64,000 nt of DNA, from NCBI RefSeq assembly GCF_013178945.1, contig NZ_JABFDM010000007.1, forward strand, positions 1-64,000, given 5' to 3'. Below are positions 38,280 to 47,734 of this stretch, in pieces. Numbering within the stretch: position 1 is the first letter of the stretch; each line of letters opens with the position of its first letter. The notes beneath the pieces were generated by a model. The model was not told the origin of the DNA, ran no database searches, and saw nothing but the letters and a program-made list of their open reading frames with translations. The stretch comes from Bradyrhizobium aeschynomenes (GTDB lineage Bacteria > Pseudomonadota > Alphaproteobacteria > Rhizobiales > Xanthobacteraceae). Made by a program: the position numbers and the translations under genes.

Positions 38280-39134
38280 TCAAGCCGACGCAACGCAGCC
38301 GATCAGAAAACCCATGACGGCGCGGACGAGCGGCGTGCGCCTGAGATCGCGATGGACGACCAGCCAGATCTCGCGGCTGATGTTCCCGCCGCCGCTGTCA
38401 AGACGCACGAGACCGGGATCGGATTGGCCGAGGAAGTCCGGCAAAGCGGCGAGGCCGAGGCCACTGCGCGCCGCGGCGGCCTGGCTCTCGAGGTCGCTGC
38501 TCTGGAACACGATCGGTCGAGGGCCGGCGATCATCTTCAGCCATTGCTGCTGGGGTGCGGTGTCCATGCTGCTGTCATAGGCGATGAAGCCGAGCTCATG
38601 CTGCGGTGTTTCCTTGAGATAGTCCGGCGCGCCGTACAGGCTGAAACCGAACCGGCCGACCTTGCGCGCAATCAGGCCTTGCTCCTTGGGGCGCGACAGC
38701 CGCAGGGCGATGTCTGCCTCCCGCCGATTGAGCGAGGCGATGCGTTTCTCGCCGATCAGCTTGATCGCGATGGCCGGATGCTGACGACGCAGCTCGACCA
38801 GCCGCGGCGCAATCAGCCGGTTCGCCAGCGTCGGCGGCGCGCTGACCAGGACCTCGCCGCCCAGCCCAGGTCGCGAGGCGACGACGCTGCGCTCGATTGC
38901 GAAGGCGGCCTGCTCCATCGGGCCGGCGGCCTGGACGAGGCGGCGCCCATCGTCGGTGAGCGCATACGCTCGCGCGCGCCGGTCGACCAGCTTCAGCCGT
39001 GTGGCCTGCTCCAAGGCCGCGACCCGGCGAGCGACGGTGACATGATCGACCCCGAGCGTGCGGGCGGCAGCAGAGAGCGTCCCCTCGCGGGCCAGCGCGA
39101 CGAAATGCTGGAGGTCGGTCCAGTCGAGCGGCAT
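38280..39134 (-). CDS. LysR-family transcriptional regulator
   Basis: 284 residues from the ATG at 39134. The winged HTH is at 1-65 (DLQHFVALAREGTLSAAARTLGVDHVTVARRVAALEQ), and the periplasmic-binding-like effector domain at about 90-284. It is divergent from a quinone oxidoreductase gene with 99 bases between starts; a dyad ATTG (39153-39156), 12 bases, CAAT (39169-39172) lies there and may be its operator, although it is not the standard T-N11-A. The frame is open to 39284, but that part would overlap the divergent gene. Confidence 0.9.
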   Translation of the reverse strand: MPLDWTDLQHFVALAREGTLSAAARTLGVDHVTVARRVAALEQATRLKLVDRRARAYALTDDGRRLVQAAGPMEQAAFAIERSVVASRPGLGGEVLVSAPPTLANRLIAPRLVELRRQHPAIAIKLIGEKRIASLNRREADIALRLSRPKEQGLIARKVGRFGFSLYGAPDYLKETPQHELGFIAYDSSMDTAPQQQWLKMIAGPRPIVFQSSDLESQAAAARSGLGLAALPDFLGQSDPGLVRLDSGGGNISREIWLVVHRDLRRTPLVRAVMGFLIGCVASA

Positions 39135-39233
39135 GTGCGAAAACTCACAATGATTGAGGGATGTTGGGCAATTTCGCAGACCGCCGACGGTGACCACAAT
39201 GCGCGGGTCGAGGCAAGCTGCACGGAGGCGGAC

Positions 39234-40202
39234 ATGGCCGTTGTCGTTCGAATCAAGGCGCCGGGTGGCGCTGACAATCTTCAATTGGAGGAGGTCGATC
39301 TGCCCGAGCCGGGACCTGGCGAGGTCAGGTTGCGCCAGTGTGCGATCGGCGTGAACTTCATCGACATCTACCAGCGCAGCGGGCTGTATCCGCTGCCGAA
39401 CCGCATCCCCGGGGTCGAGGGGGCGGGATTCGTGGCGGCGAAAGGTGCGGACGTGACCGGTTTGTCCATTGGCGACCGGGTGGCCTATGCGGGCGCCCCG
39501 GTCGGCGCCTACGCGTCCGAGCGGAATCTGCCGGCCTGGCGCGCGGTCCCACTCCCGTCCTCGGTATCGGAAGCCAGCGCGGCGTCAACGTTGCTGAAGG
39601 GCATCACCGCGGAGATGCTCCTCAATCGAACCTATCCGGTCGGGATCGGAACGACGCTGTTGGTACACAGTGCGGCCGGCGGGCTTGGGCTTGTGCTGAC
39701 GCGGTTGGCCCGACTGCGTGGCGCCACCATCATCGGCACGGTGGGCTCGGATGCCAAGGCGGAGCTGGCGCGCGCCGCCGGTGTGCATCATCTGATCGTT
39801 GGACGCGACGCCGATTTCGTGACGGCGGTCAGGCGGCTCACCGACGGACGCGGCGTCGATGTCGCCTATGACGGCATTGGCGGCGGCACACTGGCAAGGA
39901 CGCTGGACTGCGTCCGACCGTTCGGGACAGTCGCCAGCATCGGTCAGTCTGGCGGGCCGATTCCCAGCATCGCGGTCGAGGAGATCGGGCCGCGGCGGAG
40001 CCTGTCCCTGGCCCGTCCCAGCGTGATGGCGCACGTCAACGATGTCGACGACTATCGCAGGGACGCCCAGGCCGTTCTCTCTGCGCTCTCCGCCGGCAAG
40101 CTTGTCGGGGATGGCACGGCCTATCCGCTCGACCAGGCCATTCAGGCCCACGTCGATCTCGAAAGCGGCCGAAGCCGTGGCGCGCTCATTCTGGTGCCCT
40201 GA
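39234..40202 (+). CDS. NADPH:quinone oxidoreductase, zinc-independent MDR family
   Basis: 322 residues. The GroES-like N-terminal domain (GVNFIDIYQRSGLYPLP) and Rossmann domain (HSAAGGLGLVLTRLARLRGATIIGTV) match bacterial quinone oxidoreductases (QOR), which reduce quinones with NADPH without zinc. The ATG at 39234 with CACGGAGG upstream is the real start. The frame stays open for 1,438 codons further upstream, but that is only antisense to polA and the LysR gene. Likely controlled by the divergent LysR regulator. Confidence 0.92.
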   Translation: MAVVVRIKAPGGADNLQLEEVDLPEPGPGEVRLRQCAIGVNFIDIYQRSGLYPLPNRIPGVEGAGFVAAKGADVTGLSIGDRVAYAGAPVGAYASERNLPAWRAVPLPSSVSEASAASTLLKGITAEMLLNRTYPVGIGTTLLVHSAAGGLGLVLTRLARLRGATIIGTVGSDAKAELARAAGVHHLIVGRDADFVTAVRRLTDGRGVDVAYDGIGGGTLARTLDCVRPFGTVASIGQSGGPIPSIAVEEIGPRRSLSLARPSVMAHVNDVDDYRRDAQAVLSALSAGKLVGDGTAYPLDQAIQAHVDLESGRSRGALILVP

Positions 40203-40210
40203 TGTTGACG

Positions 40211-41263
40211 CTACTCTGCCGGCTGCAACACAGCTTTCCGTTTCGGCGGCGCGATCCAGAACGCGATCGGGCGTTCGAACAGGAAGCGCGCGCCGACGCG
40301 CAACGCGAGGCGCCAGATCAGGAGCGCGCCGAGCACGCCGGCGACGGTCACCAGCAGGGAGATCGCTCCGATGTCCGAAATCACCCCGGTCTTCAGCAGC
40401 AACGTACGGGTCGCCGCCATCGGCAGGAAGAAGGCGAGGTAGATCACGATCGAATGCTCGCCGCAGAAGCGCAGCACGTTGAGAAGCTGCGCGCGCGCCA
40501 GCAGGGTGCCGGCGATGATGATGGCGACCGCGCCGGCATAGCCGAGCATCAGCGATACGATCGGCCACTCGCTGACGCCGAGATTCACCAGCGACTGGTT
40601 GATGACGGCCCAGAGCAGCAGGCCGATGATGGCGAGCATGGGCTGCGCGCGGGCGCGGTCCGACAATGCGAAGATGGTGGTCGCGAACAGATAGCCCGAG
40701 TAGATGTAGACGAAGCGGGCGCAGAACTCGTCGATCACGGTCCAACCGGTGACGATGTGCGTCATCTCGAGACCGGCCGCGATGCCCCAGATCACCGGCG
40801 CCGGCGCTTTTCGTGTCAGTTTGATGACGACGAAGAAGATCGGCAGCAGATAGATGAACCACAGCGTGCCGAACGGCTCGATGAAGGACTCCAGGTACAG
40901 ATAGCCGGCATGCTGCCAGCCGGACGCGGCGGCGAAGCCGGGCGCCTTGAAGCCGAACTGGATCGTCACCCACAGCACATAGAAATAGGCGAAATGCACG
41001 ACCTTGCGATCGATATAGGTGCGCCAGTCGCGGTCGATCACCAGTGGCAGAAACAGGCCGGAAATCAGGAAGAAGTCGGGCATCCGGAACGGCTTGGCGA
41101 AGGCGACGACCGCATGCATGAAGCCGGTCTCGCCGGCGGCCAGCTCGACGCCCAGCACCGAGTGCATCATCACCACCATGATGATGCAGATACCCTTGGC
41201 GTAGTCCACCCAGTCGATGCGCGTCTCGGTTCCGGCCGATTTCGGCGTACCATTCGCGGTCAT
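40211..41263 (-). CDS. Acyltransferase family 3 membrane protein
   Basis: 350 residues with about ten transmembrane helices. It begins with a short cytosolic segment, then RIDWVDYAKGICIIMVVMMHS, the Acyl_transf_3 signature with His near the first helix, and LFHF-type segments (FLISGLFLPLVIDRDW). Such enzymes O-acetylate or succinylate polysaccharides, lipids or glycans. The ATG at 41263 has AAAGAGGG upstream; the longer frame to 41437 would overlap the divergent ugd gene. Neighbouring ugd suggests, weakly, a surface polysaccharide role. Confidence 0.88.
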   Translation of the reverse strand: MTANGTPKSAGTETRIDWVDYAKGICIIMVVMMHSVLGVELAAGETGFMHAVVAFAKPFRMPDFFLISGLFLPLVIDRDWRTYIDRKVVHFAYFYVLWVTIQFGFKAPGFAAASGWQHAGYLYLESFIEPFGTLWFIYLLPIFFVVIKLTRKAPAPVIWGIAAGLEMTHIVTGWTVIDEFCARFVYIYSGYLFATTIFALSDRARAQPMLAIIGLLLWAVINQSLVNLGVSEWPIVSLMLGYAGAVAIIIAGTLLARAQLLNVLRFCGEHSIVIYLAFFLPMAATRTLLLKTGVISDIGAISLLVTVAGVLGALLIWRLALRVGARFLFERPIAFWIAPPKRKAVLQPAE

Positions 41264-41414
41264 GCTGTCCCTCTTTGGCGCGGAGCTGCCGCATTGTCGG
41301 GCAGAGCCGTTAATACTCCTCCCTGTCATCCAAACGTCATGCCGTTTTCTAAATTCCCCTTGAACCGCAAATGGTTTAAGACGCGAAAGTATTAACCTTG
41401 AAGGATGGGTTTCG

Positions 41415-42734
41415 ATGCGAATTGCGATGATCGGCACGGGCTATGTGGGTCTGGTGTCCGGTGCCTGCTTCGCCGATTTCGGTCACCAGGTGACCTGCGT
41501 GGACAAGGACGAGAGCAAGATCGCCGCGCTGCATCGCGGAGAAATTCCGATCTTCGAGCCCGGCCTGGATGCGCTCGTCGCAACCAATGTGAAGGCCAAG
41601 CGGCTCGACTTCACGACCGATCTGAAGCAGCCGGTCGCGGATGCCGATGCCGTCTTCATCGCCGTCGGCACGCCGTCGCGGCGCGGCGATGGTCATGCCG
41701 ACCTCACCTACGTCTATGCCGCGGCGCGCGAGATCGCCGCGTCGCTCACCGGATTCACGGTCGTCGTGACCAAGTCGACGGTGCCGGTCGGTACCGGCGA
41801 TGAGGTCGAGCGCATCATCCGCGAGACCAATCCGGCGGCCGATGTCGTGGTCGCCTCCAATCCGGAATTTCTCCGCGAGGGTGCTGCAATCCGCGACTTC
41901 AAATGGCCTGATCGTATCGTGGTCGGCACCGACGATGAGCGTGGCCGCAAGGTGCTCGGCGACATCTATCGACCGTTGTCACTGAATCAGGCGCCGGTCA
42001 TGTACACCGCGCGGCGCACCGCCGAGCTGATCAAATACGCGGCGAATGCGTTCCTGGCGACCAAGATCACCTTCATCAACGAGGTCGCCGATCTCGCCGA
42101 GAAGGTCGGCGCCGACGTGCAGGAGGTCGCGCGCGGCATCGGCCTCGACAACCGCATCGGCTCGAAGTTCCTGCATGCCGGTCCTGGCTTCGGCGGCTCG
42201 TGCTTTCCGAAGGATACGCGCGCGCTGATCAAGATCGCGCAGGACTACGACACGCAGCTGCGCATCGTCGAATCCGTGCTCGCGGTCAACGACAACCGCA
42301 AGCGCGCGATGGCGCGCAAGGTGGCGCACGCCGTCGGCGGCAATCTGCGCGGCAAGACGGTCGCGGTGCTCGGCCTCACCTTCAAGCCGGAGACCGACGA
42401 CATGCGCGAGGCGCCGTCGATCCCGCTGGTGACCGGTCTCCTCGACATGGGCGCCAAGGTGCGCGCGCATGATCCGGTCGGCATCGAGCAGGCCAAGAAG
42501 GAGCTGCCGGAGATCGCCTATTACGACGATCCCTATGACTGCGCGACGGGCGCCGATGCGATCGTGCTGGTGACGGAGTGGGTGCAGTATCGCGCGATGG
42601 ATCTCGATCGCCTCAAGCAGGTGATGGCCAGTCCCGTCGTCGTCGACCTGCGCAACGTCTACCGCCCCGAGGAGATGGCCGCCCACGGCTTCGTCTACGA
42701 GAGCGTCGGGCGGCCGTCGGTGACGCGCGCGTGA
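41415..42734 (+). CDS. ugd: UDP-glucose 6-dehydrogenase
   Basis: 439 residues. It oxidises UDP-glucose to UDP-glucuronate for exopolysaccharide, LPS or capsule. The NAD site is MIGTGYVGLVSGACFADFG; catalytic Cys263 lies in GSCFPKDTRAL; Lys and Asn of the active site are in the LIKYAANAFLATKITFINE helix; the C-terminal UDP-binding domain has LGLTFKPETDDMREAPS. A good ribosome site (AAGGATGG) precedes the ATG. Confidence 0.96.
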   Translation: MRIAMIGTGYVGLVSGACFADFGHQVTCVDKDESKIAALHRGEIPIFEPGLDALVATNVKAKRLDFTTDLKQPVADADAVFIAVGTPSRRGDGHADLTYVYAAAREIAASLTGFTVVVTKSTVPVGTGDEVERIIRETNPAADVVVASNPEFLREGAAIRDFKWPDRIVVGTDDERGRKVLGDIYRPLSLNQAPVMYTARRTAELIKYAANAFLATKITFINEVADLAEKVGADVQEVARGIGLDNRIGSKFLHAGPGFGGSCFPKDTRALIKIAQDYDTQLRIVESVLAVNDNRKRAMARKVAHAVGGNLRGKTVAVLGLTFKPETDDMREAPSIPLVTGLLDMGAKVRAHDPVGIEQAKKELPEIAYYDDPYDCATGADAIVLVTEWVQYRAMDLDRLKQVMASPVVVDLRNVYRPEEMAAHGFVYESVGRPSVTRA

Positions 42735-42743
42735 CACGCCGTT

Positions 42744-42833
42744 GTCATACGCCGCGCAGGCGGAGTATGCACGACGACCGATCGCCGCGAGGCGATCTGC
42801 ATGATTGGATCACCCGCCTCGGCGGGTGACGAC
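42744..42833. repeat. 90-bp inverted-repeat element between ugd and hrpB
   Basis: The right unit read inversely from 42833 is GTCGT, CACCCGCC, GA, GGCGGGTG, ATCCAATC. The left unit (from 42744) is GTCAT with a weaker stem ACGCCGC/GCGGAGT. A further stem GATCGCC/GGCGATC lies between. It occupies nearly all of the 110-base gap and ends 11 bases before the hrpB TTG start. Confidence 0.75.
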
Positions 42834-42844
42834 GGGTTGGTTGA

Positions 42845-45319
42845 TTGCCCCTTCGCTTCGACACACCGTTGCCCATCGATGCCGTGCTGGACGAATTGTC
42901 CGGCACGCTCGAACGCAGCAACACCGCGGTCCTGGTAGCGCCGCCGGGTGCCGGCAAGACCACGCGCGTGCCGCTGGCATTGCGCGATGCGCTGTGGGTC
43001 GGGGATAACAAGATCATCGTGCTGGAGCCACGCCGCATCGCCGCGCGCGCCAGCGCCGAGAGGATGGCGAAGTCACTCGGCGAGCGGGCCGGCGAGACCG
43101 TCGGCTACCGCGTGCGGTTCGGCTCGAAGATCTCGCGCGCGACCCGCATCGAGGTCGTCACCGAGGGCATCTTCACCCGCCAGATCCTCGATGATCCCGA
43201 GCTCACCGGCGTCGCCGCCGTGCTGTTCGACGAATTCCACGAGCGCTCGCTTGATGCCGATCTGGGCCTCGCTCTGGCGCGCGATGCGCAGCAGGGGCTG
43301 CGCGAGGACCTCCGCATCCTCGTGATGTCGGCGACGCTCGACGGTGCTCGCGTGGCCAAGCTGCTCGGCGATGCGCCGGTGGTCGAGAGCGAGGGCCGCG
43401 CTTTTCCCGTGGAGACGCGCTATGTCGGCCGCAAGCCGGATGCGCCGGTCGAGCGCCAGATGGCCGAGACGATTGCCAGCGCGCTGCGCGCCGATGCCGG
43501 CTCGGTGCTGGCGTTCCTGCCGGGCGCGGCCGAGATCCGGCGCACCCAGACCATGCTGGCCGAGCGCGTGCACGATGCGGCCATCGAGATCGTGCCGCTG
43601 TTCGGCGCGCTCGATGCCGCGGTCCAGGACCGCGCCATCTCTCCGGCGCCCAACGGCAGCCGCAAGGTGGTGCTGGCGACCTCGATCGCCGAGACTTCGC
43701 TGACCATCGAGGGTGTGCGCATCGTGGTCGATTCCGGCCTCGCCCGGGTGCCGCGCTACGAGCCGGACATCGGCCTGACCCGGCTGGAAACCGTGCGCGC
43801 CTCGCGCGCCGCGGTCGATCAGCGCCGCGGCCGCGCTGGCCGCACCGAGCCCGGCGTCTGCTACCGCCTCTGGGACGAGCCGCAGACCGCCTCGCTCGCG
43901 GCCTACACCCAGCCGGAGATTCTGAGCGCGGATCTGTCGTCCTTGGTGCTCGACCTCGCGCAATGGGGCGTCAGCGCCCCCTCCACGCTCTCCTTCCTCG
44001 ATTCGCCGCCGCAGCCGGCCTGGAAGGAGGCGCGCGATCTGCTCAACGAGCTCGGCGCGCTCGATGCCGACGGCCGGCTCACCGACGAGGGCCGGCGCCT
44101 GCGCGCGCTGGCGCTGCCGCCGCGGCTGGCGCGCATGATCGTCGATGCCGCCGACCACGGCGCCGCCGCCCAGGCCGCGGATATCGCCGCGATCCTGACC
44201 GAGCGTGGGCTCGGCGGCGACAGCGTCGATCTCGAGGTGCGTCTCGACCAGTTCCGCCGTGATCGCTCGCCGCGGGCGCAGAGCGCGCGCGATCTGGCGC
44301 GGCGCTGGGCGCAGCAGGTCGGCACCGCATCCTCGTCGCGAGGGGCAGGGGAGTTGACGACCGGCCTGATGCTCGCCTTCGCCTTCCCCGACCGTGTCGC
44401 GCGCAACCGCGGCAATGGCAGCTTCGTGCTCGCCAACGGCCGCGGCGCCGCGGTCGAGCAGACGTCGTCGCTGGCGCGCCTGCCCTATATCGCCGTCGGC
44501 GAGCTGACCGGGACGGCCGCGAGCGGCCGCATCCTGCTGGCGGCGCCGCTCGCCATCGAGGACATCGAGCGCCACTTCGCTGCGCACATCGAAGCCAGGG
44601 ACGAGGTCAGCTTCGACCCCAACGCGATGGCGCTGCGGGCGCGCCGTCGGCGCAAGCTGCATGCCATCACCATGGCCGATGCGCCGGTCGCGCTGACGCC
44701 GTCGGAGGAGACCGCGCGCATCTTCGCCGACGGCATCTGCGCCGCCGGCCTCGACCGGCTGCCCTGGTCGAAGGCTGCCAAGCAGTGGCGCGACCGGGTC
44801 ACGTTCCTGCGCAAGGCGGAAGGCGACAGCTGGCCGGATCTGTCGGACGCGGGCCTGAGCGCGCGGCGCGAGGACTGGCTGGTGCCGCTGCTGGCCGACA
44901 AGACCGCGCTCAAAGAGATCTCACCCGGCGACGTCTCGGATGCGGTGATGGCGCTGCTGCCCTGGGACCTGCGCGCGCGGCTCGACAAGGAGGCGCCCAC
45001 GCATTTCGAAGCGCCGACCGGCACCATGCTGGCCATCGATTACGAGGCCGAGCAGGGCCCGACCATCGCGGTGCGGCTGCAGGAGCTGTTCGGGCTGAAC
45101 GTGCATCCGTCGATCGCCCGCGGCGCGGTGCCGCTCGTTCTGGAGCTGCTGTCGCCAGCACAGCGGCCGGTGCAGGTGACGCGCGATCTGCCTGGCTTCT
45201 GGCGCGGTTCCTACGCCGCCGTGCGCACCGACCTGCGCGGCCGCTACCCGCGCCACCCGTGGCCGGAGGATCCCGCCAATGCGCTGCCGACCCGGCGGGC
45301 CAAGCCGCGGGGCACGTAG
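42845..45319 (+). CDS. hrpB: ATP-dependent helicase HrpB
   Basis: 824 residues, DEAH/RHA-type RNA helicase. Motif I is APPGAGKTTRVPLAL; motif Ia EPRRIAARA; motif II DEFHERS; motif III MSATLDG; motif VI DQRRGRAGRTEPG. The HrpB-specific C-terminus includes FRRDRSPRAQ and the ending RGRYPRHPWPEDPA. Target RNA is not established for most species. The start is a TTG at 42845 giving MPLRFDTPLPID, which agrees with the family N-terminus; no strong ribosome site is visible and a repeat element sits directly upstream. Confidence 0.94.
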   Translation: MPLRFDTPLPIDAVLDELSGTLERSNTAVLVAPPGAGKTTRVPLALRDALWVGDNKIIVLEPRRIAARASAERMAKSLGERAGETVGYRVRFGSKISRATRIEVVTEGIFTRQILDDPELTGVAAVLFDEFHERSLDADLGLALARDAQQGLREDLRILVMSATLDGARVAKLLGDAPVVESEGRAFPVETRYVGRKPDAPVERQMAETIASALRADAGSVLAFLPGAAEIRRTQTMLAERVHDAAIEIVPLFGALDAAVQDRAISPAPNGSRKVVLATSIAETSLTIEGVRIVVDSGLARVPRYEPDIGLTRLETVRASRAAVDQRRGRAGRTEPGVCYRLWDEPQTASLAAYTQPEILSADLSSLVLDLAQWGVSAPSTLSFLDSPPQPAWKEARDLLNELGALDADGRLTDEGRRLRALALPPRLARMIVDAADHGAAAQAADIAAILTERGLGGDSVDLEVRLDQFRRDRSPRAQSARDLARRWAQQVGTASSSRGAGELTTGLMLAFAFPDRVARNRGNGSFVLANGRGAAVEQTSSLARLPYIAVGELTGTAASGRILLAAPLAIEDIERHFAAHIEARDEVSFDPNAMALRARRRRKLHAITMADAPVALTPSEETARIFADGICAAGLDRLPWSKAAKQWRDRVTFLRKAEGDSWPDLSDAGLSARREDWLVPLLADKTALKEISPGDVSDAVMALLPWDLRARLDKEAPTHFEAPTGTMLAIDYEAEQGPTIAVRLQELFGLNVHPSIARGAVPLVLELLSPAQRPVQVTRDLPGFWRGSYAAVRTDLRGRYPRHPWPEDPANALPTRRAKPRGT

Positions 45320-45467
45320 CCGATGCAAATTATACCGTCTGCGTCATCGTCGTTAACGGTTCGCTCATCGTTTTCGCCAAAATGGCAACGGCAGCCGTTC
45401 CGCTTCAGTCGCCCGTCAGCGGCTTTCATGGTCAAGTCGGTTGCTGGGTAAAGTCGGGCGTTGCGTG

Positions 45468-45980
45468 ATGCGTAACATAATGATCTTCGCGGCCGTTCTC
45501 GTCGGCCTCGGCACCTTCATGGCGCAACTGGCCGATCGCCTGACGCCGGCGCCGGCGTCTGCCACCACCTCCGTGCGCAGCGCGGCAGTGGACACCTCCG
45601 CAGCCGGCCAGCGCAGCCTCAGCGTCCCGACCGACCGCCGCGGCCATTTCCGCGCCGATGGCCGGATCGACGGCCAACGCATCAGTTTCATGATCGACAC
45701 CGGCGCCTCGATGGTGGCCCTCAACGAGAGCTCGGCCGCGCGTTTCGGCCTGCGCCCGGCGCGCGGCGACTACATTGCGACCGTGACCACGGCGAACGGG
45801 ACCGTGAAGGCGGCGCGGGCCAAGCTTGCGATGGTCGAAGTCGGCGAGCTCATCGTGCGCGACGTCGACGCCCTGGTGCTGCCCGACGCGGCGCTGTCGG
45901 AGAACCTGCTCGGCCTGTCCTTCCTGTCGAAGCTGAAGCGCTTCGCCTATGCCAACGGCCAGATGGTACTGGAGCAGTAG
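45468..45980 (+). CDS. Membrane-anchored retropepsin-like aspartic protease (TIGR02281 type)
   Basis: 170 residues. One N-terminal transmembrane segment (IMIFAAVLVGLGTFMAQLA) anchors a periplasmic single-lobe aspartic protease. Catalytic Asp77 is in FMIDTGASMVALNESSAARFGL, and ENLLGLSFLSKLKRF matches the hydrophobic-Gly motif near the C-terminus. It would work as a homodimer, like viral retropepsins. The substrate is unknown. The ATG at 45468 was chosen because it begins the charged stretch before the membrane helix. Confidence 0.88.
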   Translation: MRNIMIFAAVLVGLGTFMAQLADRLTPAPASATTSVRSAAVDTSAAGQRSLSVPTDRRGHFRADGRIDGQRISFMIDTGASMVALNESSAARFGLRPARGDYIATVTTANGTVKAARAKLAMVEVGELIVRDVDALVLPDAALSENLLGLSFLSKLKRFAYANGQMVLEQ

Positions 45981-46172
45981 GGCTTCGCTCGCCTGCATCT
46001 TGGTTGATGCATTGATGGCCCCCATATACCGGCAAGCTCGGTGATCGAGCGGGCAAAGCGGGCCTGCCTGATTGTTGCCTGCATTCATCTGCCTTCTGCC
46101 ATTGTCCGATGACGTCGTGCGCGGCACGACCGTATTCTTCCATTGATGTGATTTTCCCGAGGCCCCCTCCCG

Positions 46173-47672
46173 ATGTTTCCCAAGCCGAAGCCGGTCCTGC
46201 TCCCCAATACCTACGCCTTCGAATCCGAACCGATGGTGAAGCCGACGGGCTTCCGCGAATATGACGCGCGCTGGCTGTTCAACAAGGAAATCAACCTGAT
46301 GGGGGTTCAGGCGCTCGGCATGGGGCTGGGCGCGCTGATCGCCGAACGGGGCGTGAAGCAGGAGATCGTGACGGGTCACGATTTCCGCGGCTACTCCGCC
46401 TCGATCAAATATGCGCTGATCTCAGGCCTGATGGCTGCGGGCTGCAAGGTGCACGACATCGGCCTCGCCGTGACGCCGATGGCCTATTTCGCGCAGTTCG
46501 ATCTCGACGTGCCCTGCGTGGCCATGGTGACCGCCTCGCACAACGACAATGGCTGGACCGGCGTCAAAATGGGCGCCAACCGGCCGCTCACCTTCGGTCC
46601 GGAGGAGATGACCCGGCTCAAGGAGATCGTGCTCAATGCCGAGTTCAAGAACGGCAGCGGCGGCTCCTATCAGTTCCACGAAAACTATCCGGCGCGCTAC
46701 ATCGCCGACCTCACCAAGCGGCCCAAGCTGAAGCGCAGGCTCAAGGTCGTCGCCGCCTGCGGCAACGGCACCGCCGGCGCGTTCGCGCCGCAGGTACTGG
46801 AGGCGATCGGCTGCGAGGTGATCCCGCTCGATACCGAGCTCGATCACACCTTCCCGAAATACAATCCCAATCCCGAAGACATGGAGATGCTGCACGCCAT
46901 CCGCGACGCCGTGCTGGCGCACGAGGCCGATGTCGGCCTTGGCTTCGACGGCGACGGCGACCGCTGCGGCGTGGTCGACAACACCGGCGAGGAGATCTTC
47001 GCCGACAAGGTCGGCGTGATGCTGGCGCGCGACATGTCGGCGATTCACAAGGACGCGCAGTTCGTCGTCGACGTGAAATCGACCGGGCTGTTCATGACGG
47101 ATCCGGTGCTGCAGGCGCAGGGCGCGAAGACCGCGTATTGGAAGACCGGTCATTCCTACATGAAGCGTCGGACCAACGAGCTCGGCGCACTCGCGGGTTT
47201 CGAGAAGTCCGGCCACTTCTTCTTTAATCGTCCGTTCGGCCGCGGTTACGACGACGGTCTGGTGTCCGCGATCGCGATCTGCGAGATGCTCGACCGCGCG
47301 CCGGGCAAGTCGATGGCCGATCTGAAGGAGGCGTTGCCGAAGACCTGGTCGTCGCCGACGATGTCGCCGCATTGCGGCGACGAGGTCAAATACGGCGTCG
47401 TCGACGCCGTCGTGAAGCACTTCCAGACGTTGCAGCAGCAGGGCGGCAGGGTCGCGGGGCAACCGATCCGCGATCTCGTCACCGTCAACGGCGTGCGCGT
47501 CACGGTCGAGGACGGCAGCTGGTGCCTGGTCCGGGCGTCATCCAACAAGCCGGAGCTCGTCGTGGTGGTCGAAAGCCCGGTGTCGGAGCAGCGGATGCAC
47601 GACATGTTCGAGGCGGTCAACGTCGTCCTGCGGACCCATCCCGAAGTCGGAGCCTACAATCAGACGATCTGA
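46173..47672 (+). CDS. Phosphomannomutase/phosphoglucomutase
   Basis: 499 residues of the alpha-D-phosphohexomutase superfamily. The phosphoserine loop is TASHNDNGW (Ser122), the Mg2+ loop GFDGDGDRCG, the sugar-specificity loop around FEKSGHFFFNRPFGRGYDDGL, and the phosphate-binding C-terminal region VRASSNKPELVVVVE. It interconverts hexose 1- and 6-phosphates, feeding nucleotide-sugar synthesis, which fits ugd 4 kb upstream. It is somewhat longer than AlgC (463 aa). 192 non-coding bases precede it. Confidence 0.92.
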   Translation: MFPKPKPVLLPNTYAFESEPMVKPTGFREYDARWLFNKEINLMGVQALGMGLGALIAERGVKQEIVTGHDFRGYSASIKYALISGLMAAGCKVHDIGLAVTPMAYFAQFDLDVPCVAMVTASHNDNGWTGVKMGANRPLTFGPEEMTRLKEIVLNAEFKNGSGGSYQFHENYPARYIADLTKRPKLKRRLKVVAACGNGTAGAFAPQVLEAIGCEVIPLDTELDHTFPKYNPNPEDMEMLHAIRDAVLAHEADVGLGFDGDGDRCGVVDNTGEEIFADKVGVMLARDMSAIHKDAQFVVDVKSTGLFMTDPVLQAQGAKTAYWKTGHSYMKRRTNELGALAGFEKSGHFFFNRPFGRGYDDGLVSAIAICEMLDRAPGKSMADLKEALPKTWSSPTMSPHCGDEVKYGVVDAVVKHFQTLQQQGGRVAGQPIRDLVTVNGVRVTVEDGSWCLVRASSNKPELVVVVESPVSEQRMHDMFEAVNVVLRTHPEVGAYNQTI

Positions 47673-47734
47673 CGGGAAGCGCGAGCATGTCCACCGAGGA
47701 GGCATGCTCGCGCTGGTCCGACAAGCCGGGCAAG

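Noticed and set aside
34920..40202. A single open frame of 1,760 codons on the plus strand
   Set aside because: Most of it is antisense to polA and the LysR gene, where G+C-biased codon use keeps the opposite strand open. Only the last 322 codons, the quinone oxidoreductase, are a gene.
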